From positions 1 through 21,767 of the IMG/VR virus record IMGVR_UViG_3300021085_000257: a stretch of 21,767 bases of DNA. One strand, given 5' to 3'. The notes below the pieces were generated by a model that was not told where the DNA came from, searched no databases, and saw only the letters and a list, made by a program, of their open reading frames with translations. How positions within the stretch are numbered: position 1 is the first letter of the stretch; every line of letters starts with the position of its first letter. Of the stretch, positions 1-9,600 are shown in pieces. The stretch comes from a virus. The position numbers and the translations under genes are program-made.

Positions 1-265
1 CTGGCTCTAATTGTCTATCTTCTCTTTGTTTAGAAATGTCAGCAATATAAGTGTCATCAGCTCTATATGCTTTTGCATTTTTTCTTCCCATATAGCCATT
101 GACTTTTTCTGCCACACCTGGTTGTGTAAGCTGGTCTATTGTACTTGATAGTATTTTCTTGTTTGCTTGTGTTCTAAAATACTTAGGAAGTAAATCTGCA
201 CTCTTTCTATTAGAGTTGTTGCCTGCTGGCAACGGTGATTCTGTCTGATCGTTATCGTAAGACAT
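1..265 (-). CDS. Virion structural protein, N-terminal part (gp7-position baseplate protein)
   Basis: This is an open frame of 88 codons that begins with ATG at 263-265 and runs off the left edge, so only the N-terminus is visible. The start codon overlaps the gp6 stop codon (TAATG), which indicates translational coupling at the end of the baseplate operon. The visible protein starts MSYDNDQTESPLPAGNN, followed by a Lys/Arg-rich helical stretch (SADLLPKYFRTQANKK) and GYMGRKNAKAYRADDTYI. From memory this resembles the N-terminus of the large structural proteins that follow gp6 in marine T4-like phages. In T4 the gene after 6 is 7, a baseplate wedge protein, so a wedge-associated role is inferred from position. 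No catalytic motif is visible. Confidence 0.65.
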   Translation of the reverse strand, partial: MSYDNDQTESPLPAGNNSNRKSADLLPKYFRTQANKKILSSTIDQLTQPGVAEKVNGYMGRKNAKAYRADDTYIADISKQREDRQLEP

Positions 266-3200
266 TAGTAATAACTTCCTCCGCTACTTGAATTATTAGA
301 ACTGCTTGAACTTGAATTGTTTAAATTATTTGAACTAGATGAACTAGTAAATGACGATGCACTTGTAATACCTGTGTTTACATTTTCACTTGATGTTACT
401 ACGTTACCAGATGCATTTAATCTAGTTGCTGTAATTTGGTCAATAATTTCTATATCTGCCACTGTTGCACTGTTAATAAAAATTTCATCAACTTCGCTTC
501 TTATTTCAAACAAACTACCAAAAGTTTGTGTTACTTGATCAGGAACAATAACAACACTTACTAAATCTGGTGCAAGTCTGTTTGTTATATATGTTGCTAA
601 TTCTTGGAAGTAAAACGTATCACCGAAGTTCCAATTTTCTAATGCAAAATATTGATTAATTGCTTCAATACATCTTGTCTTTACATCATTGTCATTTAAA
701 ACTTGATCAGGATTTTTTACTAATTTAAATGTTGCTTGTAGATCTGATCTAGCAGCTGCACCAAATAGTTCTTTGTATTTTACTGGATGGTAAATTACTT
801 CATCACTTATTGATTTAATTTTATTAAGTTCGCGACCATAAGATCTAAATAACTCATCTGAACTTGGTGGTAGTGGCTGTTGTGTTAATTGTCCATCTAA
901 GAAAAGTCTATAATTTCTATCATATGTTTTTGTTAACATATAAGTGTCAATAATATTACTTGCACTAGGATCAATCCTATTGTTAGTATCAGCAACATGT
1001 ATATAATGGAATTTTAGTTTGTCTCTTCCTATAAATGCTTTGTAGTCACTGTTAGTTACTAGTTCAAGTATTGATGCATCTAACTTCTTAAACACATTGT
1101 TGTCTCTAAAGTAAAATAGTTGTCCATCTGTGTATGTGCTTAATGGTTGTATGTTAGTTTGCGATTCTAGTATTTCAATATCTGTTGATTCAACATATCT
1201 AAATTCTTCAACACCTGCATCTGTAAAATATTTTTCGTGTATAATAATTTTTGTTAGTGGAGTATTATCCTCGTCACCTACAATATGTAAAAATAATTCT
1301 GGATCATCAATAACACCATCTGCGTCTTTGTCAGCAAATGTTATTTCTATTTTCTTAGTGTCTACATAACCTTCTTTATCTCTATATGATTCTAAAATAT
1401 CAAAATCAAAGTTATCTGTAAACGGCAACACACTGTTAGGTCTTGTGTTTATATTCAATACACTTAGTTTGTCTCTTATAGTTTTACCTGTTTGTGTGTC
1501 ATATATTTTATCTGTGCTGTCATAGTAGAATTTAATTTCCCTATCACTTTCAAATACATAACGTAACCCTCTATTTGTTACTTTGTATGTCTCGCCATTT
1601 GTTTCAAATAGCAATAACCAACTTGCATCAAGGTTAGCATTACTTACATTGCCTGCAAATCCTGTACCAAAACTACTTTTCTTATCTAAGTCTGTTGCTT
1701 TTATTAAACGCCAAACACGATTAACATCATCATAACGTAACCCAAAATCGTTGTATGCAAAAGTTTGATCAATAATTTCTACTTTAACATCGTCAATAAG
1801 ACTGTTTGCTAACTTAGGACGTATCTGTACTAGTCTGCATCCGTTAGCAATCTTATCAGCTAATGCTATTGGACCTTGTGTGTCTGATAATCCAATGTCT
1901 AGTCCGTTACCTGCAACCGCTATAACTTTAGTCCATTTATATGTAGAACTTCCTACATGGTTAGCGTCACCTGCCATTAAGGATCCGTCGGGCATAAAGT
2001 GGAATCCTGTTGGTGCTTCAAATTTAATTGCTGTGCCAGCTTCAATATATTTTAAACTGTTTGTAGTAAATGATCCAACTCGATAACCAGAGGCATCTAA
2101 TGACTGAAAATTACCTGTATAAGTGTTTGTAGCTTCTGTAGTAACGTTCCAATAAACACTTAGATCAAAAGTACTAATCTTTGGAAATTTATCTAAGTAA
2201 TAATGTTTTACTTTCTTGTCATCAAGAATAGGTTCTACAGTGTTTATTATAATACCTTCAATATCTGTTTGAGTATTAAAATTAAAACTTGTTTTGTTTG
2301 TGATGTATTCTTTGTATAGTACGCCATCATTTCCGTATAAGTTAGTATTACTATATTTGCCGGTAGCATCATTTAAATCAAAGTATCTTGATATACCACT
2401 TGATGTTCTGTTAACTGATTTTACTTTTACAATTTCTTGACTTATGCCTAAGGGAGCAACATTGTAATCTTCCCCTGTGACCATTCTATTTTGTGTATAG
2501 TATGTTGCAGGTGCATTTTGTTTAATACTTAAATTACTTTCAGATCTAGCACTATTTGCTACAGTTGTTTGTAACCCTAGAGTTAATGTAAGAGTGTGTA
2601 CTCTTCCTTTTTTGCTTAGGTATGGAATATTAACAGCAATATTAGTAATAGCTGCTGGTGTAATAACCATATTTCTATTTTCACTAGTTCTAAAATATGA
2701 TTTAAAATTACCTTTTGGAAGATTTCCAAAAACTCCATCACTAAATGCTATATTAATTCTGTCGTCAACTCTTGTTAGCACACTATAGATATTTCTTATT
2801 TTTTTGTTAATACTATTGTATATTACATTATTGCCTTCTACAGCATCAAGTTTTGACCATAACTCTGATTCGTTACCATTTGCATCTAATTTAAATAACC
2901 AAACATCTGAATCGTTAATATTTTCTGTATCAATGGAAACTGTTTGATTTGGTGTAGGTTGTGTTACACTAAATTGTCCACTTTCTAGTCTACCCTGACG
3001 GAAGTGTGCAAAAAATCCTGTGTTACTACTACCTGGTCCTTGTGTATCATTTCTATACATGAACGCAAAGTTGTTTCCTGGTATTGGTGCTTCTTCAACT
3101 AAACTACCTTCTTCTATATCTGTAGATACAATTTCAAAAGGAGTTGTTTTACCTTCAATTGGCTTTTCAAAAGAATATACAGGAACATCAGTGTTAACTC

Positions 3201-3771
3201 CGTTTATTCTGTACTGGTCTGTTGATATGCCTGCTACTGTCTCACTTTTGTTTGGCTTACCAAATACTCCGTTAACTGGTAACGAAGTGTTTAGCACTTT
3301 AATAAACTGTTCATACCAGTTTGAATTGGTGCTGTCGTTCCACTGTATTGTTTGGCCTGCTAAGTTAGTACCATTTGAATCAAGAAGATCTTCAGTAGTG
3401 CTTACGGCTGTAAATTTTAAAAGTCCGTTAGCAGATTGATTTCTTCGTGGATTATAATTTAGTAGTCTTGCTAGTCTTAGTACTGATTCTCTACGTTCTG
3501 CAAGTTCGAGGAAATTTTCTCTTGCATTTAAATCAATTCTAAAGGATAAATTTTGTCCAAGGAATGCTACTAAGTCAATTAGTGCAAGGTATTCACTTGA
3601 TTCAATATAGTCGTTGAAATCCTCAGGATAATTAGTCCTAAGATATTCTATCATTGTTCGTCTTAAATTATCAAAGTCGTAACTTTGAAAGTCGGCATTG
3701 CGAAAAGATTGGTATATTGTTTTCCAATCCTCTGCAACTAGTAATCTGTTTTGTCTATCAGTAGCTGACAT
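265..3771 (-). CDS. 6: Baseplate wedge subunit gp6
   Basis: gp6 is the structural backbone of the baseplate wedge; in T4 it forms the ring that joins neighbouring wedges. The 1168-aa product has the characteristic N-terminus of marine T4-like gp6: RQNRLLVAEDWKTIYQSF, then FQSYDFDNLRRTMIEYLR and YPEDFNDYIESSEYLALIDL (residues about 6-67), followed by NARENFLELAERRESVLRLA. It is much longer than T4 gp6 (660 aa), with a large beta-rich middle section. The last 35 or so residues are almost only Ser, Asn, Thr and Gly, a flexible low-complexity tail. The ATG at 3771 is preceded by GAGG at good spacing. A late-promoter-like AATAAATA lies 20-27 nt upstream. It follows gp25, as expected for a wedge operon. 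Confidence 0.93.
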   Translation of the reverse strand: MSATDRQNRLLVAEDWKTIYQSFRNADFQSYDFDNLRRTMIEYLRTNYPEDFNDYIESSEYLALIDLVAFLGQNLSFRIDLNARENFLELAERRESVLRLARLLNYNPRRNQSANGLLKFTAVSTTEDLLDSNGTNLAGQTIQWNDSTNSNWYEQFIKVLNTSLPVNGVFGKPNKSETVAGISTDQYRINGVNTDVPVYSFEKPIEGKTTPFEIVSTDIEEGSLVEEAPIPGNNFAFMYRNDTQGPGSSNTGFFAHFRQGRLESGQFSVTQPTPNQTVSIDTENINDSDVWLFKLDANGNESELWSKLDAVEGNNVIYNSINKKIRNIYSVLTRVDDRINIAFSDGVFGNLPKGNFKSYFRTSENRNMVITPAAITNIAVNIPYLSKKGRVHTLTLTLGLQTTVANSARSESNLSIKQNAPATYYTQNRMVTGEDYNVAPLGISQEIVKVKSVNRTSSGISRYFDLNDATGKYSNTNLYGNDGVLYKEYITNKTSFNFNTQTDIEGIIINTVEPILDDKKVKHYYLDKFPKISTFDLSVYWNVTTEATNTYTGNFQSLDASGYRVGSFTTNSLKYIEAGTAIKFEAPTGFHFMPDGSLMAGDANHVGSSTYKWTKVIAVAGNGLDIGLSDTQGPIALADKIANGCRLVQIRPKLANSLIDDVKVEIIDQTFAYNDFGLRYDDVNRVWRLIKATDLDKKSSFGTGFAGNVSNANLDASWLLLFETNGETYKVTNRGLRYVFESDREIKFYYDSTDKIYDTQTGKTIRDKLSVLNINTRPNSVLPFTDNFDFDILESYRDKEGYVDTKKIEITFADKDADGVIDDPELFLHIVGDEDNTPLTKIIIHEKYFTDAGVEEFRYVESTDIEILESQTNIQPLSTYTDGQLFYFRDNNVFKKLDASILELVTNSDYKAFIGRDKLKFHYIHVADTNNRIDPSASNIIDTYMLTKTYDRNYRLFLDGQLTQQPLPPSSDELFRSYGRELNKIKSISDEVIYHPVKYKELFGAAARSDLQATFKLVKNPDQVLNDNDVKTRCIEAINQYFALENWNFGDTFYFQELATYITNRLAPDLVSVVIVPDQVTQTFGSLFEIRSEVDEIFINSATVADIEIIDQITATRLNASGNVVTSSENVNTGITSASSFTSSSSSNNLNNSSSSSSNNSSSGGSYY

Positions 3772-3790
3772 CTAATTTCCTCATATAACG

Positions 3791-3798
3791 TATTTATT
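3791..3798 (-). promoter_or_regulatory. Candidate T4-type late promoter box upstream of gp6
   Basis: Read on the minus strand the sequence is AATAAATA, 7 of 8 matches to the T4 late -10 element TATAAATA. It sits in the 55-bp gap between the gp25 stop and the gp6 start, about 20 nt from the gp6 ATG. T4 late promoters have only this element, recognised by gp55, and gp55 is encoded in this window. In AT-rich DNA a single mismatch box is only moderate evidence. Confidence 0.4.
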
Positions 3799-3826
3799 AT
3801 AAACTGTTATGTACGTAGTTAATTCT

Positions 3827-4273
3827 CTAAGCAAGTAAGCCAGCTTCTCTATCAAATTGTAGAGTCATAGCTTCAGCAATACTATAGTTTAGGTAGATTA
3901 GAGTACATTCAATTTGTATACCACTTTCATACGTATCAACAATAACATTATCAACAGTAACCCGAGGATCATAATTAATAATATCTGCTACATTCTCAAT
4001 AATAGCGGCTTTTAGTCCTTCTGTTAATGGGTCAAATAGTAAGTCCCATATAATTGTCCCAAATTCAGGATTTTCTAATTTTTCACCTTGACGTATATGA
4101 AAATGGTTAATTATATCCTGTTTAATAACAGCAAGGTCGTACAATCTGTATCCGTCATTAACAGGATTTACTGTGCTTATAGATCTGTAAGACGCACTTG
4201 ATGCTGGTTGTTTAGGCTTTGTAGAACTTGCTACATTTACCCTTTTGTATATATTTTTCTCTAAAGTACTCAT
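3827..4273 (-). CDS. 25: Baseplate wedge subunit gp25
   Basis: gp25 belongs to the gp25-like/TssE family, which clamps the inner baseplate in contractile tails and type VI secretion. The 148-aa protein is close to T4 gp25 (132 aa). The family pattern is clear: DLAVIKQDIINHFHIRQGEK (residues 46-65), NPEFGTIIWDLLFDPL (68-83) and the helix plus YDPRV (101-105), which is in the place of the conserved EPR core motif of the family. Here the Glu is replaced by Asp. The N-terminal 35 residues are polar and probably flexible. It sits between gp5 and gp6, in keeping with a hub-then-wedge operon. The start is ATG at 4273, 15 nt after the gp5 stop, with only a weak AGAGGG ribosome site. Confidence 0.93.
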   Translation of the reverse strand: MSTLEKNIYKRVNVASSTKPKQPASSASYRSISTVNPVNDGYRLYDLAVIKQDIINHFHIRQGEKLENPEFGTIIWDLLFDPLTEGLKAAIIENVADIINYDPRVTVDNVIVDTYESGIQIECTLIYLNYSIAEAMTLQFDREAGLLA

Positions 4274-4288
4274 AGTAATATTTACCCT

Positions 4289-6676
4289 CTACGCATAACC
4301 GGAATCTTTAGCATTCCTAGCTGCAGCAATTAATTGTGTAGGGGAGATTCTTGACTTGTTGCCTGCTACACCTTGATAATAACTTTCTCCTGTTTCGACT
4401 ATTCTCTTACTACCTTGTTGTCTAAATGTAACTGGTAAACTGGCCCATTCTTGTGCCAATGATCTACAAAAAGCTGGCTCTGATTTGGAGCCTGAAATAA
4501 ACGCATCAATTCCTCTTCTCTGCAGTAATTTACGACATAATTTATCTTGGTTAGCAGGACTGAATAACTCTGTTCTACTTACTACTCCGTCTCCGTCAAC
4601 TAAACTTATCAATGTTTTCTTAATAATTTGATACTTACCTGCTGCTGAACTTGCTGATCCTGCGTCTACACTTGCAATTTGCCAATCAATTACTTCTTGT
4701 AATGTTAGTTCTGATAATTGTTTTCCATAGAACTGGAATGGTGTTATTTTAGATCCACCATAAGGAGTGTTATAGCCTGCACCTTCTGCATTACCAATAA
4801 CATCTAAAATACTACCGTCGGCACCGACACTAGTAAATTTAGTTTCTAGTGTTTTATCATCTTTTTTTGTAGTTGTAGCAACAGGAGTTGTGCCACTTGT
4901 TCCTGGAGGTGGTCCAGCGGTTGAGCTAACAGCGTCTTTGTTGCCAACTCGGTCGCTTTTTCTAAAAGTATCAACACTGGTAAGTAAATCTGCTTGAGGC
5001 AAAGGCGTATCAACTAATATATCTGTTCTTTGACTCTTAAAGAATAACGGATCTAAGTTTTCATGTTGTGCATATGGTTCATGACTTGGCATTCTTTTTA
5101 CGAATGTTTGTATGTCTGAAGGGACTTCTGTTCCTGGATTTGTTTTAGGAACAACGTGTCTAGGCAATGGTATCATTTCTATAGCATCTGCTGCATCAGT
5201 TGCCACTGTGCCTGCTGATGACGAGCTGCTGTTTAAATTAATATCCGTGTCTCCATCAATTTCAACGTTGCCGCCTGCGGCATTGATATTAATTGCTCCT
5301 TCTGTTGCTGTTAAGTATGATGCTTTTCCTACTAAATTAAGTGTTGTATCAGTATTAATAAACATATCAGTTGCTGAACGTATATGTCCTTGTGCATCTG
5401 CTAATACATATAAATTTGCATTTGTGTGATGATGAATATCACCTGTAACTAATGTACTTTGAATTCCGCCAACAGTTGTGTCTTGGTTTTGTTTAACTGT
5501 AACTAACATATTTTGTTCTGCTAATATACTAGTATCACTGTGGCTTTCTATTTTTACTTCACCAGTTCCTTCACCGTATCGTCCACTAGCTCTTACATTG
5601 ACAGCACGACCGCCTTCTATGTTTACATCTCTATCTGCTGTAAGGTTTATATCAGCGTCACTATGTATAGATATACTATCTAAACCATAAACATCAATTT
5701 TACCATCACTAGTTAATTCTACCCAAGCTGTTCCTCTACTGTTGGCAATGTAGATAAAGTCTTCACTGTTGTGCATTAATATTTGATGACCAGTTCTAGT
5801 TCTAAATCGCATAAGTTCGTTATGTGGTATACTAGACTGACCAAATGTTTCGCCAGCTTCAACATTTGCATATGCTGGCGGCCCTGCTGATGCATGTGAT
5901 GCTCTTGTTAATTTGTCATCACCGTCATCCATAACAAAACTTGAACCACCAAGCCTGTTAACAAATTTTGAATGTTTAAGTCCTGCTTCTCCAGCAAGCC
6001 CTTTAGGTGCTCCGGGTCTTTTATCTATTGGTCCAGGAGTGCTTATTCCAAATACAGCACTAGGAACTTCACGCCTAGCACTCGTGCTTGTTGTTCCTCG
6101 ATTTTCGTCTCTTATTAAACCTTGTATTTCAAGTGCTTGTGTAAAATCTTTGTTGTACGGTTTATTAAATTTTGTTGGGTCTCTTCCTGATCCTTTTTCA
6201 ACTTTTTTATTATACTCGCCTGTTGGTAATTTTAAACCTTGAATATTTTGCGGAGTACCGGGAGTTGTAAGTGCTGTTGATGCTCTTCCATCTGGAACCA
6301 TAAAGTTCATAAATTTATCTTGGATACATCCTATCCAAAATCCGTTAGCAATATCGCCTTCAGCAAATGTAACTAAAACTCTTGAGCCAATATCAGGTGG
6401 TACAAACCACATACCGTAACTTTTTTGAGTTGCGGCATATCCGTCATTTGCTGACGTATGCGCAGGATTAGTAATACCATAAAATGGTGACAAATATCTA
6501 ACTTCTATTGATGTTCCTAATCCTTCAGGTAAACTACCTGTAGAGTTATTTTTTAGAATATCAACTTTTAGTGATCCTGAATATGTAGCATCTAAATTAC
6601 TAACTACAATTGCTTCGAAGGGACCTGTGCCGATAGATTCAATTTTTTTTACGTTTGTTCTTTTAGACTGGGCCAA
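4289..6676 (-). CDS. 5: Baseplate hub/spike protein gp5-like with C-terminal lambda-R-type transglycosylase domain
   Basis: This 795-aa protein is the central spike of the tail. Residues about 15-125 form a gp5/VgrG-type OB domain (PFEAIVVSNLDATYSGSLKV, VRYLSPFYG, PPDIGSRVLVTFAEGD, GFWIGCIQD). Residues about 290-480 are a repetitive DI/NI/VNI stretch typical of a triple-stranded beta-helix needle (INLTADRDVNIEGGRAVNV). Residues about 621-760 match the phage lambda endolysin R fold (GH104 lytic transglycosylase): AEGAGY with the presumed catalytic Glu631, AAGKYQI (678-684), FSPANQ (705-710) and EWASLP (743-748). In T4 gp5 the muramidase lies between the OB domain and the helix and is of T4-lysozyme type; here it is at the C-terminus and of another family. 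The start is TTG at 6676, supported by GGAG 8 nt upstream and by abutting the upstream TAA. Confidence 0.9.
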   Translation of the reverse strand: MAQSKRTNVKKIESIGTGPFEAIVVSNLDATYSGSLKVDILKNNSTGSLPEGLGTSIEVRYLSPFYGITNPAHTSANDGYAATQKSYGMWFVPPDIGSRVLVTFAEGDIANGFWIGCIQDKFMNFMVPDGRASTALTTPGTPQNIQGLKLPTGEYNKKVEKGSGRDPTKFNKPYNKDFTQALEIQGLIRDENRGTTSTSARREVPSAVFGISTPGPIDKRPGAPKGLAGEAGLKHSKFVNRLGGSSFVMDDGDDKLTRASHASAGPPAYANVEAGETFGQSSIPHNELMRFRTRTGHQILMHNSEDFIYIANSRGTAWVELTSDGKIDVYGLDSISIHSDADINLTADRDVNIEGGRAVNVRASGRYGEGTGEVKIESHSDTSILAEQNMLVTVKQNQDTTVGGIQSTLVTGDIHHHTNANLYVLADAQGHIRSATDMFINTDTTLNLVGKASYLTATEGAININAAGGNVEIDGDTDINLNSSSSSAGTVATDAADAIEMIPLPRHVVPKTNPGTEVPSDIQTFVKRMPSHEPYAQHENLDPLFFKSQRTDILVDTPLPQADLLTSVDTFRKSDRVGNKDAVSSTAGPPPGTSGTTPVATTTKKDDKTLETKFTSVGADGSILDVIGNAEGAGYNTPYGGSKITPFQFYGKQLSELTLQEVIDWQIASVDAGSASSAAGKYQIIKKTLISLVDGDGVVSRTELFSPANQDKLCRKLLQRRGIDAFISGSKSEPAFCRSLAQEWASLPVTFRQQGSKRIVETGESYYQGVAGNKSRISPTQLIAAARNAKDSGYA

Positions 6677-9600
6677 TTATTGAGCTCCTGTAGCATTTGG
6701 ATCAAATTGTTCTGCTGCTTGTGACGGCTTTGTATTTACTGGATCACCAAACTCATTATAGGTAACCCCGGACGAAGTTTGTGTTACTGGTGAACTTGTT
6801 GCTGTGCCCCGTGATGTATAGAACGAAGCAATAGCGGCAATCTTATTACCTTTTTGTACATCATATAAGTTATCAGCTGGATCAAGTGGAAAATATGGCC
6901 TTAGTGTTGTGTCAGCTTGTGTTGATTGGGCTGTTTGCGTTGTTGATTTTGTTCCGCTAACAGAATCGTTTGTAGCACCTGCTTGCCCGTCGGACATTGC
7001 TGATGGTGGTTCAGGCGGTCCTACAACTCCACCTGGTATTTGACCGTTTCTTGTCCAATCATAAGATCCACCTTCACTTGTGGCTGCACTAAAATGCATA
7101 GCATCTGTTGCACTTTTCCAGTCACCGCCCCAACCTAGGCCATATTTAGATGCAAGCGCACTCATTAAACTTCCTGTACCGTCTCCGGGCATATCTGTAG
7201 GTTCTGGAGCGTCTTCTGGACGTGGGCGAATCATACCATTATCTTTTGAATTAATATCAATTGCAAGTCCACTAGCATGATAGCTAGGAACACCAGTATC
7301 TGTGTTACGCTGTACATATCCGCCTAACGTAGTTATTTCATAACCTAGATCAGTTTCTAACTCGTTAATTAAACCTTGGAATTTATCTGCAACTACAGCA
7401 GCAACTTGTGTTGTTTTTCCGCTTGGTGTTGTAATTGTTTTTAACGGACCGTTTGGACCTGTTGGTTTTATTATTTCATTATTTCGATTTGTAGTATCCT
7501 CCATTGCATCAGTTCCTGCAACATCGTTAGGATTTTTATCGTTAGGGTTAAGTCCCGGGCATGCTGGTTTTTCAATTACCGCTTTAACTTTACTAATACC
7601 TTCTGTACTTTGATTTCTACGTCTTACTAGTTCTAAAGTTTGTTTAAATTGGTTTCCACTAATTGAAGATGTAACCTTTACAACTTGGTACACACCGCTA
7701 AAACTATCTACAGCAACAGTTGCTCCTGGAAAAAACATTGTTCCGTCATTGTTATAATCAACTGGAGTTCTAAAATTTACAATAATATCTATTTCATTTC
7801 TTTGATGATCCATTGCGCCGCCAGATGTTATATTTTTTGATCCGCCTCTAGCCGATGTATGGTTTCCTAATCCGCTGTCAGGAATAAAATAAGGATCGCC
7901 CCAAATTTCTAAATTTGCTGTAATTAAATCTACTTTACTGTTAACTAAAGCATTATGGAACATCTTAGCAACTTCTTCACCATATTGTTTATTGTAACTA
8001 CCACCATTAAAATTACCGGCTTTTATAGTCGATCTAGTAGTGCCTTCTGGTATTGTGTTTCCTGCTGTTGGTTTTCCTAAAGATGGCTTTTTTGGAGTAA
8101 CAACAGTTTTTTCTCTATCGTTAACTAAACTTGATGCATTTAATTGTCCCATGTCCATTTGTATTGCTTGGAAAAATGCGGCATTAAATTTAATATCAAA
8201 TCCTAATACATCTTCATTTGCGCCACTATATATGTAATTGTAAGTTTTAACACAATGCTTTGCTTTTTCAATTAGTCCTGCGCCTGCTTGGTTAGGCGCA
8301 CTAAATCTACTTGCATCTACTTTGTAAGGAACAACATCATAAACATAAATCTTTGGCATTGTTCCTGTTGCACTTTCATGTTGTCTGTCACTTATAACAA
8401 AACACTGTGACTCAATTCTAAACCAATCTACTTCGCCTTTTTCGTCAGTTCTTTTTAGTGCTGTTCTACCGTACTCGCTAACAATCACTAGTTCTTCAAT
8501 AATCTTAGTAATTGGTGTTCCTTGATTAAATTTAAAAATTCTATTGGTATCGCTTATAGTAAGTTCTATGCCGTTACGACTGTAGACGTGTGTGTCTTTG
8601 TCATAAGCATACAACCCAAGACCAAACGGATTATCGCCGCCTTCGGTATAATCAGATATCATTGGGCTTGCACCTATTTTATTTAGATTTTTTACAGAAC
8701 TTGATTTTAATGTTTCTAATAATGCACTACTAGTTGTGTCTGCACCTATATTTTTAAAGAAGCTAGTTAGACTATCAACTTCGTCCTCATCTGCTGTTTG
8801 GGCACCTTTACGTGATGACCTTGCTTCTGCATTTGTTGTGGCTTGATCTAGTATATCTGGTCTTCTTAAATATGATTTTGTATAATCGCCTGTACGCTGT
8901 GAAGGGAATCTAACAAGATAAAAATCAGTTGCTGTAGAGCATGAGTCTTTAGCAATTTTTTGTAAACTATTATTAATTACTGTTGATAAACTTTGTTCGC
9001 CCACTGACAGTATTTCAACTACGTCATTTCCTGTAAGACTTAAAGGTTCTTTTATTAACTGTACATCGTCATCAAAAGATTGTTCGTTCCAAGGTATGCA
9101 TGATACTTGATATGTACTACCGCCATTATTAACATCAAACTCAATATTTGTTAATTTAAAAGGTATTTTTCTATTACAAAATGCCATTGGTTTAATTTCA
9201 TTTAATTTTTTATCAGATTCTCCAAAGCCTACAAAATCAAGTTCTAACAAATATGGGCATTGTAGATAATTTTCAAAACCTGCATCAAATGCCGCTGACT
9301 GTAGCATTTGTAAAAATATTCCCATACTGTATGGTTCTTTTACAGTAAAGCTAATATTAAATGCTTGTGTTGCACCTGTTTTACTATTAGTTGTTACAAC
9401 AGCATCCATTTCAAAATCGTCTATAAAATATTCTAGGTTGGCTTTTTCATCACCCATTTGGTCATATGCTGTTTGTATACGCTTGTTATCAATACCTCCG
9501 CCACCGCTACGTAAGATAGTAAAGTCTGCGCCATTTTGAAGATATGTATCTGATGGATTATTTGCACTGTCAGCGGTTAACGATCCTAAAGTAAATATAC

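Noticed and set aside
3020-3439. 139-codon plus-strand frame antisense to gp6
   Set aside because: Shadow of a core gene, with no ribosome site or recognisable product. The same holds for the other short frames opposite gp5, the hub, gp46 and gp47.
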